DNA from: Pollenia angustigena
Taxonomy: Eukaryota > Arthropoda > Insecta > Diptera > Polleniidae
Length of the DNA: 64,000 nt
Assembly (NCBI GenBank): GCA_930367215.1
Contig: OV884057.1
Coordinates: 109,455,284-109,519,283 of the forward strand
Direction: 5' to 3'
A model generated the notes under the pieces. That model saw only the letters and a list, made by a program, of their open reading frames with translations. It was not told the origin of the DNA and made no database searches. The translations under genes and the position numbers were made by a program. Shown here in pieces: positions 43,335 to 54,640 of the stretch. Within the stretch, counting starts at the first letter, position 1. Each line of letters opens with the position of its first letter.

Positions 43335-44492
43335 ATTAAAAGTAAAATTGCCAAACAAATGGAAAGCTGAAGTTGAAAGCCATCTCGTGGTCAATTTAAA
43401 AAGTGTGAGTGTGTTAGTAAAAAAAGTGAGAGTGTATTGCAAATTGAAAGGAATTAAAAGGCAAAACTTGATCGTGTGCAGCGTTGCCAGAAGATTTGGA
43501 AGGAAAATCTTAATTTGGAGAAAAAAATCTTATTTTCAAGAGAAAAATCTTTAAATTTTTTATAAGAACATACTTCTTATTATGGAAACTATTTTAATTG
43601 CAATACATATTTACATAAATACATAGTTGCGGTAATTATACAAAATTAGATTGTAGGTTTAAATTGTGTTTTTATTTATATTTTCCATACATTTTTTTTT
43701 AAAAATAAATTTTAAATTTATTTAATAAATAAATAAGATCCTAAAAGAGTCCATCTAAATAAAGAAGTTTCATTGAAAGTAAAAATAGAGATATAAAAAT
43801 TTTGGGCAAGATTTTAGTTAAGGAGCTATGAAGCTCATACATCATATGAAATCTTAAGGGTTCCAATTTAATATTATATTTTTTGATACCGTTTTGAATC
43901 GAAGGCATTTTGAGAAAATTGCATTTAAAAAAACCTCATTGAAAATATATGGATTTTCCTTAATATATTTCTAATGGAATAGGTTTTTGGTACACCTTTT
44001 AAAAGATATTCTTAAGCACTTGTGTTTAAAAAGTATCATAAACATGGAATGTAAAACAAAAAGCTTCTTAAGTTCCATTAGTTTTACCTTCTGGTACTAA
44101 ATACATGAATTTTTTTATTCTCTAATAAACTTTAAAAGAATAGGTTTTTTTCGCAAATACATAATTGTTTTTCATCAATATTTTCAAAATTAACAACCGC
44201 TTATTTGAGATGCTTTTTTAATACTTTGTATGCCCAGAATTAATGCGTTTTTGTGTATGCTAGACAATGGGTACAAAAGTGTGCAAAACCAATAGACAAG
44301 CTGTTACAAAACCTCATTGTTTTAAAAATTGATTGTTAAAAAATCTTAATAAAAATTATGTATATTGTAGAAACTTAAAGCAAAAAATCTTTATTTCTAA
44401 AAAAAAAATCTTCAAATCTTCTTTTGGTAAAAAAATCTTGAAAAATAAGATAAAATCTTAATTCTGGCAACTCTGATTGTGTGGCTGCTATG
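43335..44492. mobile_element. MITE family G, copy gamma (truncated and interrupted)
   Basis: 43335-43478 and 44476-44492 continue family G after the LINE; TAA follows at 44493-44495. A 997-bp hAT MITE interrupts it. The 5' part left of the LINE is reduced to a few bases. Confidence 0.75.
43479..44475. mobile_element. hAT MITE with AATCTT arrays, 997 bp
   Basis: Ends CAGCGTTGCCAGAA and TTCTGGCAACTCTG; 8-bp duplications ATCGTGTG (43471-43478) and ATTGTGTG (44476-44483), one mismatch. Both subterminal zones carry repeated AATCTT motifs. No coding sequence. Confidence 0.88.
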
Positions 44493-44495
44493 TAA

Positions 44496-44954
44496 GAGAG
44501 AGGAATAACAAAAGTTGCTTTTGACATATCGGCCAACGAAAACAACAATTTAAATACAATGTTATGATTTTAATTTTTAACAGTCCTATGCACTGTCAGT
44601 ACACGTTAAAGGCCCTGAGCAATCCTTAGACTCAATATCATTTATGTTATTAACATATCTTTCAAAAAAATAAAAATCATTTTGCAAGTACCGTTTCCAT
44701 GAAAATATCGTGTAATAGAATAAAACAATAATAATTCTATGTTTGTAAATATACATGCCATTGTTTATTTAAGTAAAACAAATGTAATCGAAATTTAAGA
44801 CTCAATAAAAAAAAATACAATGTTATGTTTTTGGCGTTGTACGTTTTGTAATATCGCCACCACCTCTTGCATTTATTCCCCTTGATCAGTTGTGTAAACA
44901 AACAAAAGCTCCTGGCATTTTTATGTAATTTTTGTTTTTTTTTTTTTTTTTAAT
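44496..44954. other. Unassigned sequence
   Basis: No coding signature. GACTCAATA occurs at 44627 and again near 44800. Confidence 0.35.
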
Positions 44955-45588
44955 CCCCCAATCGTGAATAATTTTTCCCTCGTAATTATTCCCCTTTTCA
45001 CATATTTGCGATCATGAAAAACTCCCATGAAAAAAAGGTAATTCAAAGGAGAATAATAACGTGAAAAAATGTGCACGGGAAAAAATTCCCCTTATCGTGA
45101 AAAGATTTTTCCCTCGTAATTTGTTCACATTCCCCTTAGATGTTCTCACTTTATTTTTGCTAGGGAACAGAACATGTATGTCAGGTGTTCCTCCTATAAA
45201 TCGCCTAGATCCGTAAATAAAGCACAAACCGATATATTGGTCAACAAAATGCAAAATACCAGGTTGTTTGCCGGCAGAATTTTGGAAAATATTTAACTAC
45301 ATTTAATTTAAAAAAAGCAAAAAACTAACGTTGTTATCAACCTATCCTCAATACTAATTATTTAGCTTTATTATTTGAACTTTTCTTTTAAATATATACG
45401 TGTATATTTTTGAACAAAAATTTCATTGATTTTTAATATTTTCTAATCTTTATATTTTTTTTTTACATTCACTGGAACTGATAGCGTGAAAAATATTTTA
45501 CATGAGATTCACGATTGCTTTTTTCCCTTCGAGAGGAATGAAAATTTCATGGGAACAAAAATCCCACTTGTTATTCACGATAGGGGTG
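44955..45588 (-). mobile_element. MITE family C, copy 1
   Basis: Inverse of the copy at 47994-48669; ends near CCCCCAATCGTGAATAA and TTATTCACGATAGGGGTG. Repeated TCATGGGAA and CGTGAA motifs inside. Noncoding. Confidence 0.8.
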
Positions 45589-46137
45589 AATAACTTTTGA
45601 TACAATCAAGAAATCAAAATGTAATTTTTTTAGAACAGCTGTGAAAAAGCGTTTTTTTTTTTTTTTTTTTTTGTTTTTGAAAAAGATTTTTTCGAACAAA
45701 AACTTCGAATAATTCGCGGATTCTTCGTGTTTAACAGCCGTGTTATCTAAAGAACTTTGGCTTTGCACATACACGCAACCGGCCGTTTGCAATCACAATT
45801 CCCATGTTTCTGGTAAAAAAATAGTTAATTTCTACGATCCGATTCTAAGCAACAACATGAACCTCGTTACTTTTAAGGACCCAAAATATACATACATATT
45901 TATAAGTGTAAGATCAATATTGTAGAAATTACAAACGGAATGACAAACTTATCTATACCTACTCCACCTGTGGTTGAAGGTATAATAAATCATTTACAAC
46001 ATTAGAACAGAAAAAGCCATTATAACTGATGTAAGGTCCTGTTATAGTACACATTATGATAATCATGTTAACTATAAGTGCAGAATAAAAAAAAACGTAT
46101 AACAAAGATCTTTCAAACTACATATTAAAATAATTCA
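45589..46137. other. Unassigned sequence with a T-run
   Basis: A T22 homopolymer at about 45650-45672. No gene recognised. Confidence 0.35.
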
Positions 46138-46335
46138 ACATTTTTCATTTTTCGAATTTATTCTATGAGCTAGATAAAGTCATTTCTGAAAAATTGAAGG
46201 AATAGAACTATTACAAAAAAGCTTTATAAAATACATAACTGAAATTTAGCTCATAGAATAAATTCGAAAAATGAAAAATGTTGAATATAATATAAAGTAA
46301 CCTTCGGAAGTAAATAATTCCCAGTTTCTATTTAT
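46138..46335. repeat. Palindrome related to the 33805-34445 repeat
   Basis: TTCAACATTTTTCATTTTTC and its inverse bracket a block matching 33805-33920 and, beyond it, AACCTTCGGAAGTAAATAAT matches 34150-34170 inverted. Confidence 0.75.
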
Positions 46336-46423
46336 TAAAATAATTTATTAATCGAAATTTTGAGTTGTCAATATTTTTTATTAATTCTTTAATCACAGAT
46401 CTCTGCATATCGACTAGAGACCT

Positions 46424-46663
46424 GGGGGTCTACTCTCTATTGCGATGCGCAAGCAATGTCGATGCGAAAGCTAAATGCCAACTTGGTACTCTCAATTTCG
46501 TATATATATTTGAAATTTGAAAATTTAAATAAAATAAAGTGATGATTTACGAAAAGAAAAAAAATTAAAAGATGCGAAAGACACATGCGCAAACGTATTG
46601 AAGAGTACCAATCGCTAGATTTACTACAATTTTCTTTCGCATCGCAATAGAGAGTAGCCCCCC
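46424..46663. mobile_element. 240-bp MITE with GCGATGCG ends
   Basis: Inverted ends GGGG(T/G)CTACTCTCTATTGCG. Subterminal GCGATGCG repeats match the Harbinger-type 5' region at 63570-63660, suggesting it derives from that family. Confidence 0.75.
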
Positions 46664-47055
46664 TGCATGAATGATTCATTCATAACAAAACATTTCGGTT
46701 CGGTTTGTGCTTTGTTGTGATACAGACGTGTATTTTAGCCCCGCATACAATTTGAACTATTAATTAATCACATTTGATTTTGTAATCTAAGCAGCGAATG
46801 GACGCTTAAAAAAAAACAAAATAATATATTTTGTTAATTAAATTATTTAACATAATAGTGAACAATTTAAAACGATCAAATTAAATAAAATAAATCAGTA
46901 AAAATACATATGTATGTATGAATGTTCATACATGTGTATACATATTCTGAAAAAAACATTTAAATTCTGGTTTTTCTTTTGTTGTTGTAAAATACAATAA
47001 ATAATAAAAATATTAAAGCAAAGCAAAACGGTGAAAAACAAAAACAACTCTTTGC

Positions 47056-49251
47056 ATGAGTACAAACAGTGAAACAACACTAAGACAAAATGAAAGAAAC
47101 GTTTACGTTTTAGTTAATGCAAATGAAAATAATGCAGAAATAAATAAAACCAAACAAAACAATATTAACTACCTAACGGCTAAGCCAATTACTCGAACAC
47201 GTTCCCTCTCACCCTCGGTATTTACACAAACGGTGGATAGTGACTCATTAAAAAAACTACAACAAGATTTGGTGACAAGTGCTGCCAGGCCAGCAAGTAT
47301 TGCCGTGACGTCAAAAACAAATTTAGTGGGCAATGATACCATGAACTTAAACACAAATGCAATGGAAAACTCCCCTGTAAAAAGTTGTCAAAAGCCTACA
47401 GTACAAGTTGGTATGGACAGGTACATAACAGTGCTTAAACGGGGACGCAGCCCTACCTCTGCAGCAGTTGCTTCGGCCTCAAAAGTACCATCTTTTGATA
47501 AAATAAATACACAAAATCGTTTCGCGATTCTGGAGGATGAATCCTCTGAAGCACCAAACGTCATTAAATCGTCTAAGCCACCCCCGATACACCTTAGAGA
47601 GCAAAACTCTAATGAGTTAATAAAAAGTTTAATTTCGGAGATAGGTGAAAATTCCTTTTATGTAGCTGCAATAAAGCGCGGTATCATTAACGAGACTAAA
47701 ATACAGGTGAATCACGAGGATGATTTTCGAAAGGTAATTACAAGATTTGAGACTGAATAAAAACTTTTATACGTATCAACTGAAGAGCAGTAAAGGTCTT
47801 CAGGTAGTAATCAAGGGCATAGACTCATGCGTAGACCCAGGGGAAATTAAAGCTTTTTTGGAAGAGAAGGGCTTTAAAATCAAAAACGTAACAAATATCA
47901 AAAATAGGGAAAAAAAATCCCCAACCACTATTTCGAGTGGAGCTTGAACCCGGCGACGTTAAGCTCAAAAAAAATGAAACGCATCCAATTTATCACCCCT
48001 ATCGTGAATAACAAGTGGAATTTTTGTTCCCATGAAATTTTCATTCCCCTCGAAGGGAAAAAAGCAATCGTGAATCTCATGTGAAAATTTTTTCACGCTA
48101 TCAGTTCCAGTGAATGTAAAAAAAGAAGAAAGATTAAAAAAATGAAAAATCATAGAAATTTTTGTTCAAAAATATACAAGTATATATTTTAAAGAAAAGT
48201 TAAAATAATAAAGCAAAATATTTAGTACTGGAGGGATAGTTTGATTACAACGTTAGTTTTTTGCACTTTTTAATTTTAATGTAGTAAAATATTTTCCAAA
48301 ATTCTGCCACCAAGTCAATCGAAAGCTTCACAAATCCGCAGACAATCGACCTGTTGTTTTGCATTTTGTTGAGAAATATATCGGTTTGTGCTTTATTAAC
48401 TTTATTAATTTATATTCGATTTATAGGAGGAGCTACTTATGTACATACATGTTCTGTTCCCTAGCAAAAATAAAGTGAGAAAATCTAAGGGAAATGTGAA
48501 CAAATTACGAGGGAAAAAATTTTTCACGATAAGGGGAATTTTTTCCCGTGAACAATTTTTCACGTTATTATTCTCCTTTGAATTACAATTTTTCATGGGA
48601 GTTGTTCATGATCGCAAATATGTGAAATGGGGAAAAATTACGAGGGAAAAATTATTCACGATAGGGGTGTATAATTTGAAATATATTCTGTACAGAAGGG
48701 TAACTATTGAGGAGCCGCACAAAAGAAATGGTCCTGTTCAATGTCTAAACTGCCAGGAATTTGGCCATACTAAGGCATACTGCTACTTACCCCCTGTTTG
48801 CGTAGTATGTGGTGAATTACATGGAACAGTTCTTTGCGACAAGTCTAAAACCGACCCCAACGTAAAAAAATGTAGCAACTGTGGCGGTAATCACACTGCC
48901 AATTATAGAGGATGCCCTGTATATACTATCGTCAAGCAGTCGGTCGGACCGAAAACTAATCCCCCTCAAATGCAGGTAACAAATCAGGTTAACACAAATG
49001 CAATTCAAGCCCCCCAGCCTAGTAATAACAGAACCTCTTACGCTAACGTCCTAAAATCAAACCATGAGCCAATGCAAGGTGCCTCGCCAAGTAATGATGA
49101 AACTCAATTTTCTAATTTAAGTCGTTTAGAAAAAACCATGGAAACATTAGTGCAAACAGTAAATAATTTTACGAACACAATGGGTAATATGATGCAGGAA
49201 ATGCTTAGAATGCAATCGATGTTATTGCAAGCTGTACTTAACAAACCATGA
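47056..49251 (+). pseudogene. Jockey ORF1 (Gag-like, zinc knuckles), interrupted
   Basis: Frame 47056-47757 (MSTNSETTLRQNERNVYV start, disordered), then after a frameshift near 47750 LKSSKGLQVVIKGIDSCVDP, the PRE_C2HC-type domain of insect LINE ORF1. A second frameshift lies in the A-run at 47911. MITE family C interrupts at 47994-48669. The reading resumes with YRRVTIEEPHKRNGPVQCLN and zinc knuckles (CLNC-x4-H-x4-C; CVVCGELH; CSNCGGNHTANYRGC) and ends at 49251. It would bind LINE RNA. Confidence 0.85.
47994..48669 (+). mobile_element. MITE family C, copy 2
   Basis: Ends CACCCCTATCGTGAATAA and its exact inverse. TAT on both sides. The interrupted LINE frame (HPIY / YNLKYI) shows that the empty site held a single TAT, so the duplication is 3 bp. 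676 bp, noncoding. Confidence 0.88.
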
Positions 49252-50874
49252 ACTGTTTAAAAATTTGTTTTTGGAACGCAAACGGCATCCGCCAACATAA
49301 AAATGAATTAGAATACTTTCTTAAAAATAAACAAATTGATGTCATGATGATTTCTGAAACTCATTTGACCTCAAGAAGTACGTTTAAAATAAATGGTTAT
49401 ATACTATATGATACCAAGGACCCTCGAGATAGAGCTTGTGGAGGTTCTGCCATTTTAATAAAGGCCCGAGTCAAACACTACCTAATGTGTGATCATCGTG
49501 AAGATTATCTCCAGGCAACGAACATTTGCGTTGAGGAATTAAATAGAAACCTAATAATTTCATCGTTATACTCCCCGCCTAGATTTTCAATATCGGAGGA
49601 CCAATATTGTAAATATTTTAAATCATTAGGACCGTGTTTCCTAGCCGCTGGCGATTATAACGCTAAACATACCCTCTGGGGGTCGCGACTTATAACACCA
49701 AAGGGTCGTGTTTTATTTAACATAATTTCTAAAATGGATTTAAATGTGGTAGCGAGCGGACAAGCAACATATTGGCCCACTGATCTTCAAAAAATTCCAG
49801 ATGTCATAGATTTCGGCGTGGTTAAAAACATTCCCATAGAAACGATTCAAGTTGAAGCCTCCCTAGATTTATCTTCCGACCACACACCTACAATTGTTAC
49901 TATAATGAACCCCAATAGAATTGTACCTCCGACGACAGCTACGCAAATTAATTGGTTGAAATATAAAAAATATCTCAGTACCCATTGCACAGAAAATATT
50001 CCGCTCAGTACACCGGATTATGTAGATCGCTCTATTGACAATTTTGACAGTTTTCTGAAACTAGCTGTTCAACATTCCAATATTGCCACCAAAAAAACAA
50101 AAACTATTAAAATATATTCCACAGATGTCGAGCATCTTTTGTCTGAAAAAAGGAGGGCTCGAAGAGAGTGGCAATTGCACAGATCCCCTCAACTTAAGAA
50201 CTTACTTAAAGAGTGTACAAAAAGACTAAGAAAGTTACTGCAGACTAAGAAAACGGCTTCTCTGGAAAAATATCTTAAGGAACTTGATGCAACCCCACAA
50301 TCAGACTACTCATTATGGCGTGCAGCTAGAAATCTCAAAAGGCCAGTTGTCTCTAAACCACCATTAAGAAACTTGAATGGAAGTTGGGCAAGAAATGATG
50401 TTGAAAAAGGAAATCTGTTTGTCAATCATTTAAAAAACGTATTTACCCCAAATATATCTCACGATATTGCGGTCGAGTTACCACCTGTTGCTGCTAAAGC
50501 AGCTGTTCCGCTAAGATTTGAGATAAGAGAAATCGAAAAGGCTATTTGTGATTTAAACCCCAAAAAGGCTCCTGGTTTTGACAAGATCAGCAACAAAATG
50601 CTTTTGGAAAATGCTTTTCGAAAAAATTCAAAGGCGCCAAAATAAACTACTTCGAATAATCACAGCTGCCCCTTGGTATGTTAAAAACTCAAATATTCAC
50701 AAGGATCTCAATGTTCCATTAGTTAAAACTATGATTACGAAATATGCAGTAAAATACTTAAAAAGGCTCGAATTGCACCCGAACCCACTAGCACGAAATA
50801 TTTTAAATGATAGCGGCCACACTCGCTTAAGAAGAAGAGACACTGCGGCACTTGTCCAATTAGATGAACGATAA
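49248..50874 (+). pseudogene. Jockey ORF2: endonuclease intact, RT mostly deleted
   Basis: Start codon overlaps the ORF1 stop (ATGA). Endonuclease motifs: FWNANGIRQH, MISETHLTS, ACGGSAILIKA, AAGDYNAKHTLWGS, DVIDFGVV and SSDHTPTIV. The linker ends with DLNPKKAPGFDKISNKML, the first RT motif; about 50590 then joins directly to a C-terminal block (RRQNKLLRIITAAPWYVKN, LNVPLVKTMI) in another frame. The RT palm with its YADD box is missing. The last stop is near 50874. Confidence 0.88.
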
Positions 50875-51015
50875 ACACCTATAAAAGTGAACAGAACCCG
50901 CGATGAACAAAATTTTTGTCTGGCACTGGCAGGACAAAAAATAATATTAGGTTAAGATTTGATTAATTATTGTTAGTTCATATTTAATATATGAAGATTC
51001 AATAAATAAATAATG

Positions 51016-51048
<33 letters not shown>

Positions 51049-51177
51049 AAACACATACAAGATAACAAGCACAACTCATTCATTCTTTAAACAATTCAGT
51101 CATTCATTCAAATTCATAAAGGAATGAATGCACATTTTTATATTTAAATGGCATTCTTGCAGGTCTCTAATATCGAC

Positions 51178-51398
51178 CATGTTCTGACAATTGCACGATT
51201 TGATTTATTTTATGGTGTTCTGAAACTCTCGCGCGTTGCTTGCGATCTGGCATAGTTACTTAATAATATAGTTCCCTCGAGCATACTTTTTAAATTTGAA
51301 GTTGCCAAGCTTCTTGCGATTGCGATTTACAGAACACCTATTATGCGATTTTAAGTAAGAATCGCAAATGTTAAGCGTTTTGCGGTTGTCAGAACATG
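51178..51398. mobile_element. Two nested TIR elements just before the piwi exon
   Basis: Outer ends CATGTTCTGACAA (51178) and inverse (51398). Inner ends GGTGTTCTG (51214) and CAGAACACC (51338) with TAT on both sides. CGCAA/TTGCG-rich. The outer right end lies 66 bp from the exon. Confidence 0.6.
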
Positions 51399-51464
51399 CC
51401 CGTATGACTGTATATACTTTTAGTATTATGTATTTTAAAGCTAAACATATTTTCTCACATATAG

Positions 51465-51619
51465 CGATACAATAAACACATTCGTGATCAAAAACAACCA
51501 ATGCTAATTTCACGTCCTACTGAAAAAAACATCCGTGGTGGACAAAATGAATTTATTATGCTTATACCAGAATTGTGTCGTGCAACAGGAATAACTGACG
51601 CTATGCGCAATAATTTTAG
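51465..51619 (+). CDS. piwi: piwi-like gene, second PAZ-region exon
   Basis: 155-nt exon after CACATATAG and before a consensus GTAAGT donor. It encodes RYNKHIRDQKQPMLISRPTE, then KNIRGGQ, LIPELCRATGITDAM and NNFR, leaving two bases of a final codon. This is the PAZ C-terminal part and linker (the IPEL-x-R-x-TG block is diagnostic for PIWI-clade proteins). It continues the exon at 23581 in frame. The next exon, expected to start with a LRAMS-type motif, was not found in the remaining 12.4 kb. Confidence 0.92.
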
Positions 51620-51725
51620 GTAAGTAAATGTCAAATTTGTTACGCATGCTTAAGTGCAAATAAACCACACAAACGGCTTGACAAACACAAACTTTGCTTA
51701 CGTTTTGTGTTCGCCAATTAGTTAA

Positions 51726-52608
51726 TGTCCCTATTACGGTTTAAAACTCAACTCAGTTGTATTGTAATTTAAACAACTGCTAGCGAAGAGTTGTAATTTT
51801 TCGATGTTTTAGTTAACCGCAATATAACAGAGTTGTAAACCATAACAAAGGGTGTTTTTTTTTGTAGAGTGACACAAGTTTAAATCATAATAAAACGAGG
51901 AAATATATTTTTTATATAAATGAAACGTGCTTTATTGGAAAGAAAATTTTATGAAATTAATGTTTAAATATGATTTCTGCCATGTGGCCGCCACGGCTGG
52001 CGCGTAGAAGGCACAATCTGGAACACCGATTTTCAACAACTTTTCGGATTCTGACCATCATGGTTTTTGAAGACATATGGATCATTGACTCCGCCAGCCA
52101 TTAAGCGCACCAAGCAGTAATTTTCTGTGGTTGTAATGGTGTTTCGACAAAAGCTTGGGGATTCTCCTCATTCCACATGCGACAATTCTGCTTGTTTTAC
52201 TTTCCCATTTAACCAGACGTTTGCTTCATCGGAAAATAAAATTTTGAATGGAAAATCAATTTGTGCTTCAGCCCATGCACCGAATTATTTTGATTAAAAA
52301 TCTCAACAATTTGCACGCGATGCTCTGGTGTTAGTCGATTATTAATGAAATTTAAAAGCAAACATAACAAAACCAACTATCAGCTGTTAAATGGGTGCTC
52401 AAATAAAGCAGTGATGCCAACTCAAAGTTGTATGTTCCCACGACAATCGGTTCTCCGCACTGGAACGACTCGGAGTTCAACGAACACCGACCAAGGATTG
52501 TGAACAACAACAACATTTCAAAGTTGTGACACTTTAAAAAAAACACCCTTTACAAAAACAGTAAAATTGCAACTGAACTAGAGTTGAGTTGTAAGCCGTA
52601 ATAGGGGC
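51726..52608. mobile_element. TTAA-flanked MITE (piggyBac-like or TTA type)
   Basis: Inverted ends ending in CCCTATTACGG followed by ACTCAACTC. TTAA at 51722-51725 and 52609-52612. Interrupted by the mariner derivative. Confidence 0.7.
51847..52551 (-). mobile_element. mariner-type internal deletion derivative
   Basis: Ends AAAGGGTGTTTTTTTT and its inverse. Minus-strand pieces ILFSDEANVWLNGKV, WNEENPQAFVETPLQPQKIT and a tail KVVENRCSRLCLLRASRGGH match the family of 26040-26615, with the middle and N-terminus deleted. FSDEANVWLNG holds the first catalytic aspartate. Two non-adjacent transposase regions plus intact ends define an internally deleted copy. Confidence 0.82.
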
Positions 52609-52612
52609 TTAA

Positions 52613-53377
52613 TTTTCAATTTAATAAGGTTTTTAATGAATTTGTTTAAAGGAGTAGAAATATAAAATAAAGGAAATTAATTTGGAGTAAGGAGTGGTTT
52701 AAACAACAAACTCTTGTGGCTAACAATGCTGCTTAAAATAAAAAATTTTAATTTACAACTGAAAATTATTTGAATGCTTCTCTGCAAAATGTTCGCTGAA
52801 AAACATGTTCAACATGTCAGTCAAATATTAAAAAGTTTTAATATATATATTTGTACAAACGTAAAAATTTCACGCGTTTGCCAAGCGATTCGTGTGGTTT
52901 ATTTTTTTCTTTAATGTGCAATGTTTAAGCTTAAAAATTATATTTTAGTTGTATTTTTTATTTTTATGTATATCAAGAATGATAGAAATAAAGATAACGA
53001 CATCAGGCAGATATAAATTTTTTTTACTGCGCATTTAGGAACTGTGACGTCACACAAACTTCGTTCTCATTGGCTAATAATTTTTAGCTTTCAAACTGTT
53101 ATGTTTATGTGTAAACATGACAGTGGGACAATTTATTAATTTTCTATTTAAATTTTTTGAAAACTGAAAATATTTAACTAGAAGTTACTTTTTTTCTTCA
53201 TAATTTTTGTTTTTGACATATAATTAAAAGGACGCAGCACGTAAGTTTTTCGCACAATTTCCCCATTTGTTTTTTTGCGGTAAATTTGTTGACATTTGCC
53301 CATAGCACGCTTTATGTTTGTTCTCTTTTCTGCTCTCTTCTATTTTTATTTAGATTTTCTTTTTCTTAATTATGCTA
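52613..53377. other. Unassigned sequence
   Basis: AT-rich; no coding or terminal-repeat signature. Confidence 0.35.
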
Positions 53378-53385
53378 CTTTTAAC

Positions 53386-54632
53386 CAGCGTTACCGTTGG
53401 TGCCACTAAAGTGGCATTTTGCCACTTTTTCGACTACTTGGATACTAGTTGACCACTTTTACAAAATGCACCCAAATGTGGTACTTTTTGTGATTCTTTC
53501 CACTTTTTTGATACTTTTTCCGTTAGGAAAAGATACTTTTTTCTTTCTGGCTTATTATAACTCCCAGCTTTAATATAAGCAAAACTGTTTTAATATATTA
53601 ATATCAAGCGTGGTTAACTGAAAATCGGTTGAATAAACTTTCTATAAAAGATATCTCGCATATATATATTGTTCGTAAAGCAGAAACCGAACTGCTGTGT
53701 ACCGAAAACTTTTTTAAAATTTGTGTAATTGACATTAAAAGTAAAATCTAAGTTTTTACCAAAAATTGAGTAAAGAATTGATAACAATAATTGATATAAA
53801 AAAACAAAAAGCTCAATATATTGAAGTATTTAGACCCATTATTTATAGTGTCTAATGAAGATATAAACTATTTCGAATTAGTTTCAGTGTTTAATGATAT
53901 TATAACTAACCCTGATGCATTTATACTTGAATTTAAACTTCTAGAGAGTAAAGTAAATGACGCGAATTATGAACACTTATTTAAAATTTCGAATGCTGAA
54001 GATTTTTGGCGTGAAATTGGAACATTGAAAATAGATTTGATGAGTATATCTGCATATATATTCAAACTTGTACAAATTGATCTCTCATATTTTTACATTG
54101 TCACACAATAGTTCTTCTGCTGAGCGTTTTTAAACTAAGTTAGCTTTAATCAAAAATAAAGTAACAAATAGGTTAAAAGAAAATACTTGCGAATCCATGC
54201 TTTTATCTTAAAATTTTCAGTGAAGGCACTTTACGAAAGTATAGAAGTCGTTTTAAGAACAATTAAAAAACCTAAACCATTTTTTAACTTATTAAATAAA
54301 GAAATGAGTTTTATTTTCTATGTACACATGGGTGTTTCGCTTTATTGCACATCTTGCTCAATTAAGCAATTTTCGTTTAATACATACGTCTATTGTAAAA
54401 CGATCAATTGTTTTAAGTGTATATAATTAATATACAATGTTTTTTGTTATGTTTTTATACAACTTAAAATTATAATAAATAGAAAAAACGTCAAAAATAC
54501 ATAATGTGGTGTACTTATTTTAATTTTAAAAGATGTGCCCATTTTTTTTAAATCCTCTTTTTGGTGCCCCATTTTTGTTTAGATATCCCCTTTTTTTTTG
54601 GTACTTTTTTAAAATATCCGACGGTAACACTG
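53386..54632 (+). mobile_element. hAT element with transposase remnant, 1.25 kb
   Basis: Ends CAGCGTTACCGTTGG and CCGACGGTAACACTG. Perfect 8-bp duplication CTTTTAAC at 53378-53385 and 54633-54640. Subterminal GTACTTTTT/CCACTTTT repeats. Confidence 0.93.
53821..54217 (+). pseudogene. hAT transposase C-terminal remnant
   Basis: An open frame 53821-54108 (YEHLFKISNAEDFWREIGTL) resembles the stretch before the hAT dimerisation domain. After a frameshift comes NSSSAERF, a stop, then TKLALIKNKVTNRLKENTCE, the hAT C-terminal signature (S-S-A-x-x-E-R plus L-I-K-x-K-x-x-N-R-L). The catalytic DDE region is gone. Confidence 0.75.
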
Positions 54633-54640
54633 CTTTTAAC

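Larger units (their letters stand above)
46750..51046 (+). mobile_element. Jockey-group LINE with long poly-A, internally deleted
   Basis: ORF1 and ORF2 on the plus strand, an AATAAATAAATAA signal and an A-run of about 33 bp at 51014-51046. The 5' boundary is not resolved. MITE family C is inserted in ORF1 and most of the RT is deleted. The tail lies 418 bp before the second piwi exon. Confidence 0.85.
23709..51464 (+). other. 27.8-kb intron of the piwi-like gene
   Basis: Bounded by GTTTGT (23709) and TTTTCTCACATATAG (ending 51464). The protein motif reads continuously across it. The acceptor has a short, interr­upted pyrimidine tract. The intron is filled with transposons of almost every class, annotated separately. 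Unassigned stretches are 23709-24334 (nothing recognised) and 25545-26039 (nothing recognised). Confidence 0.85.
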
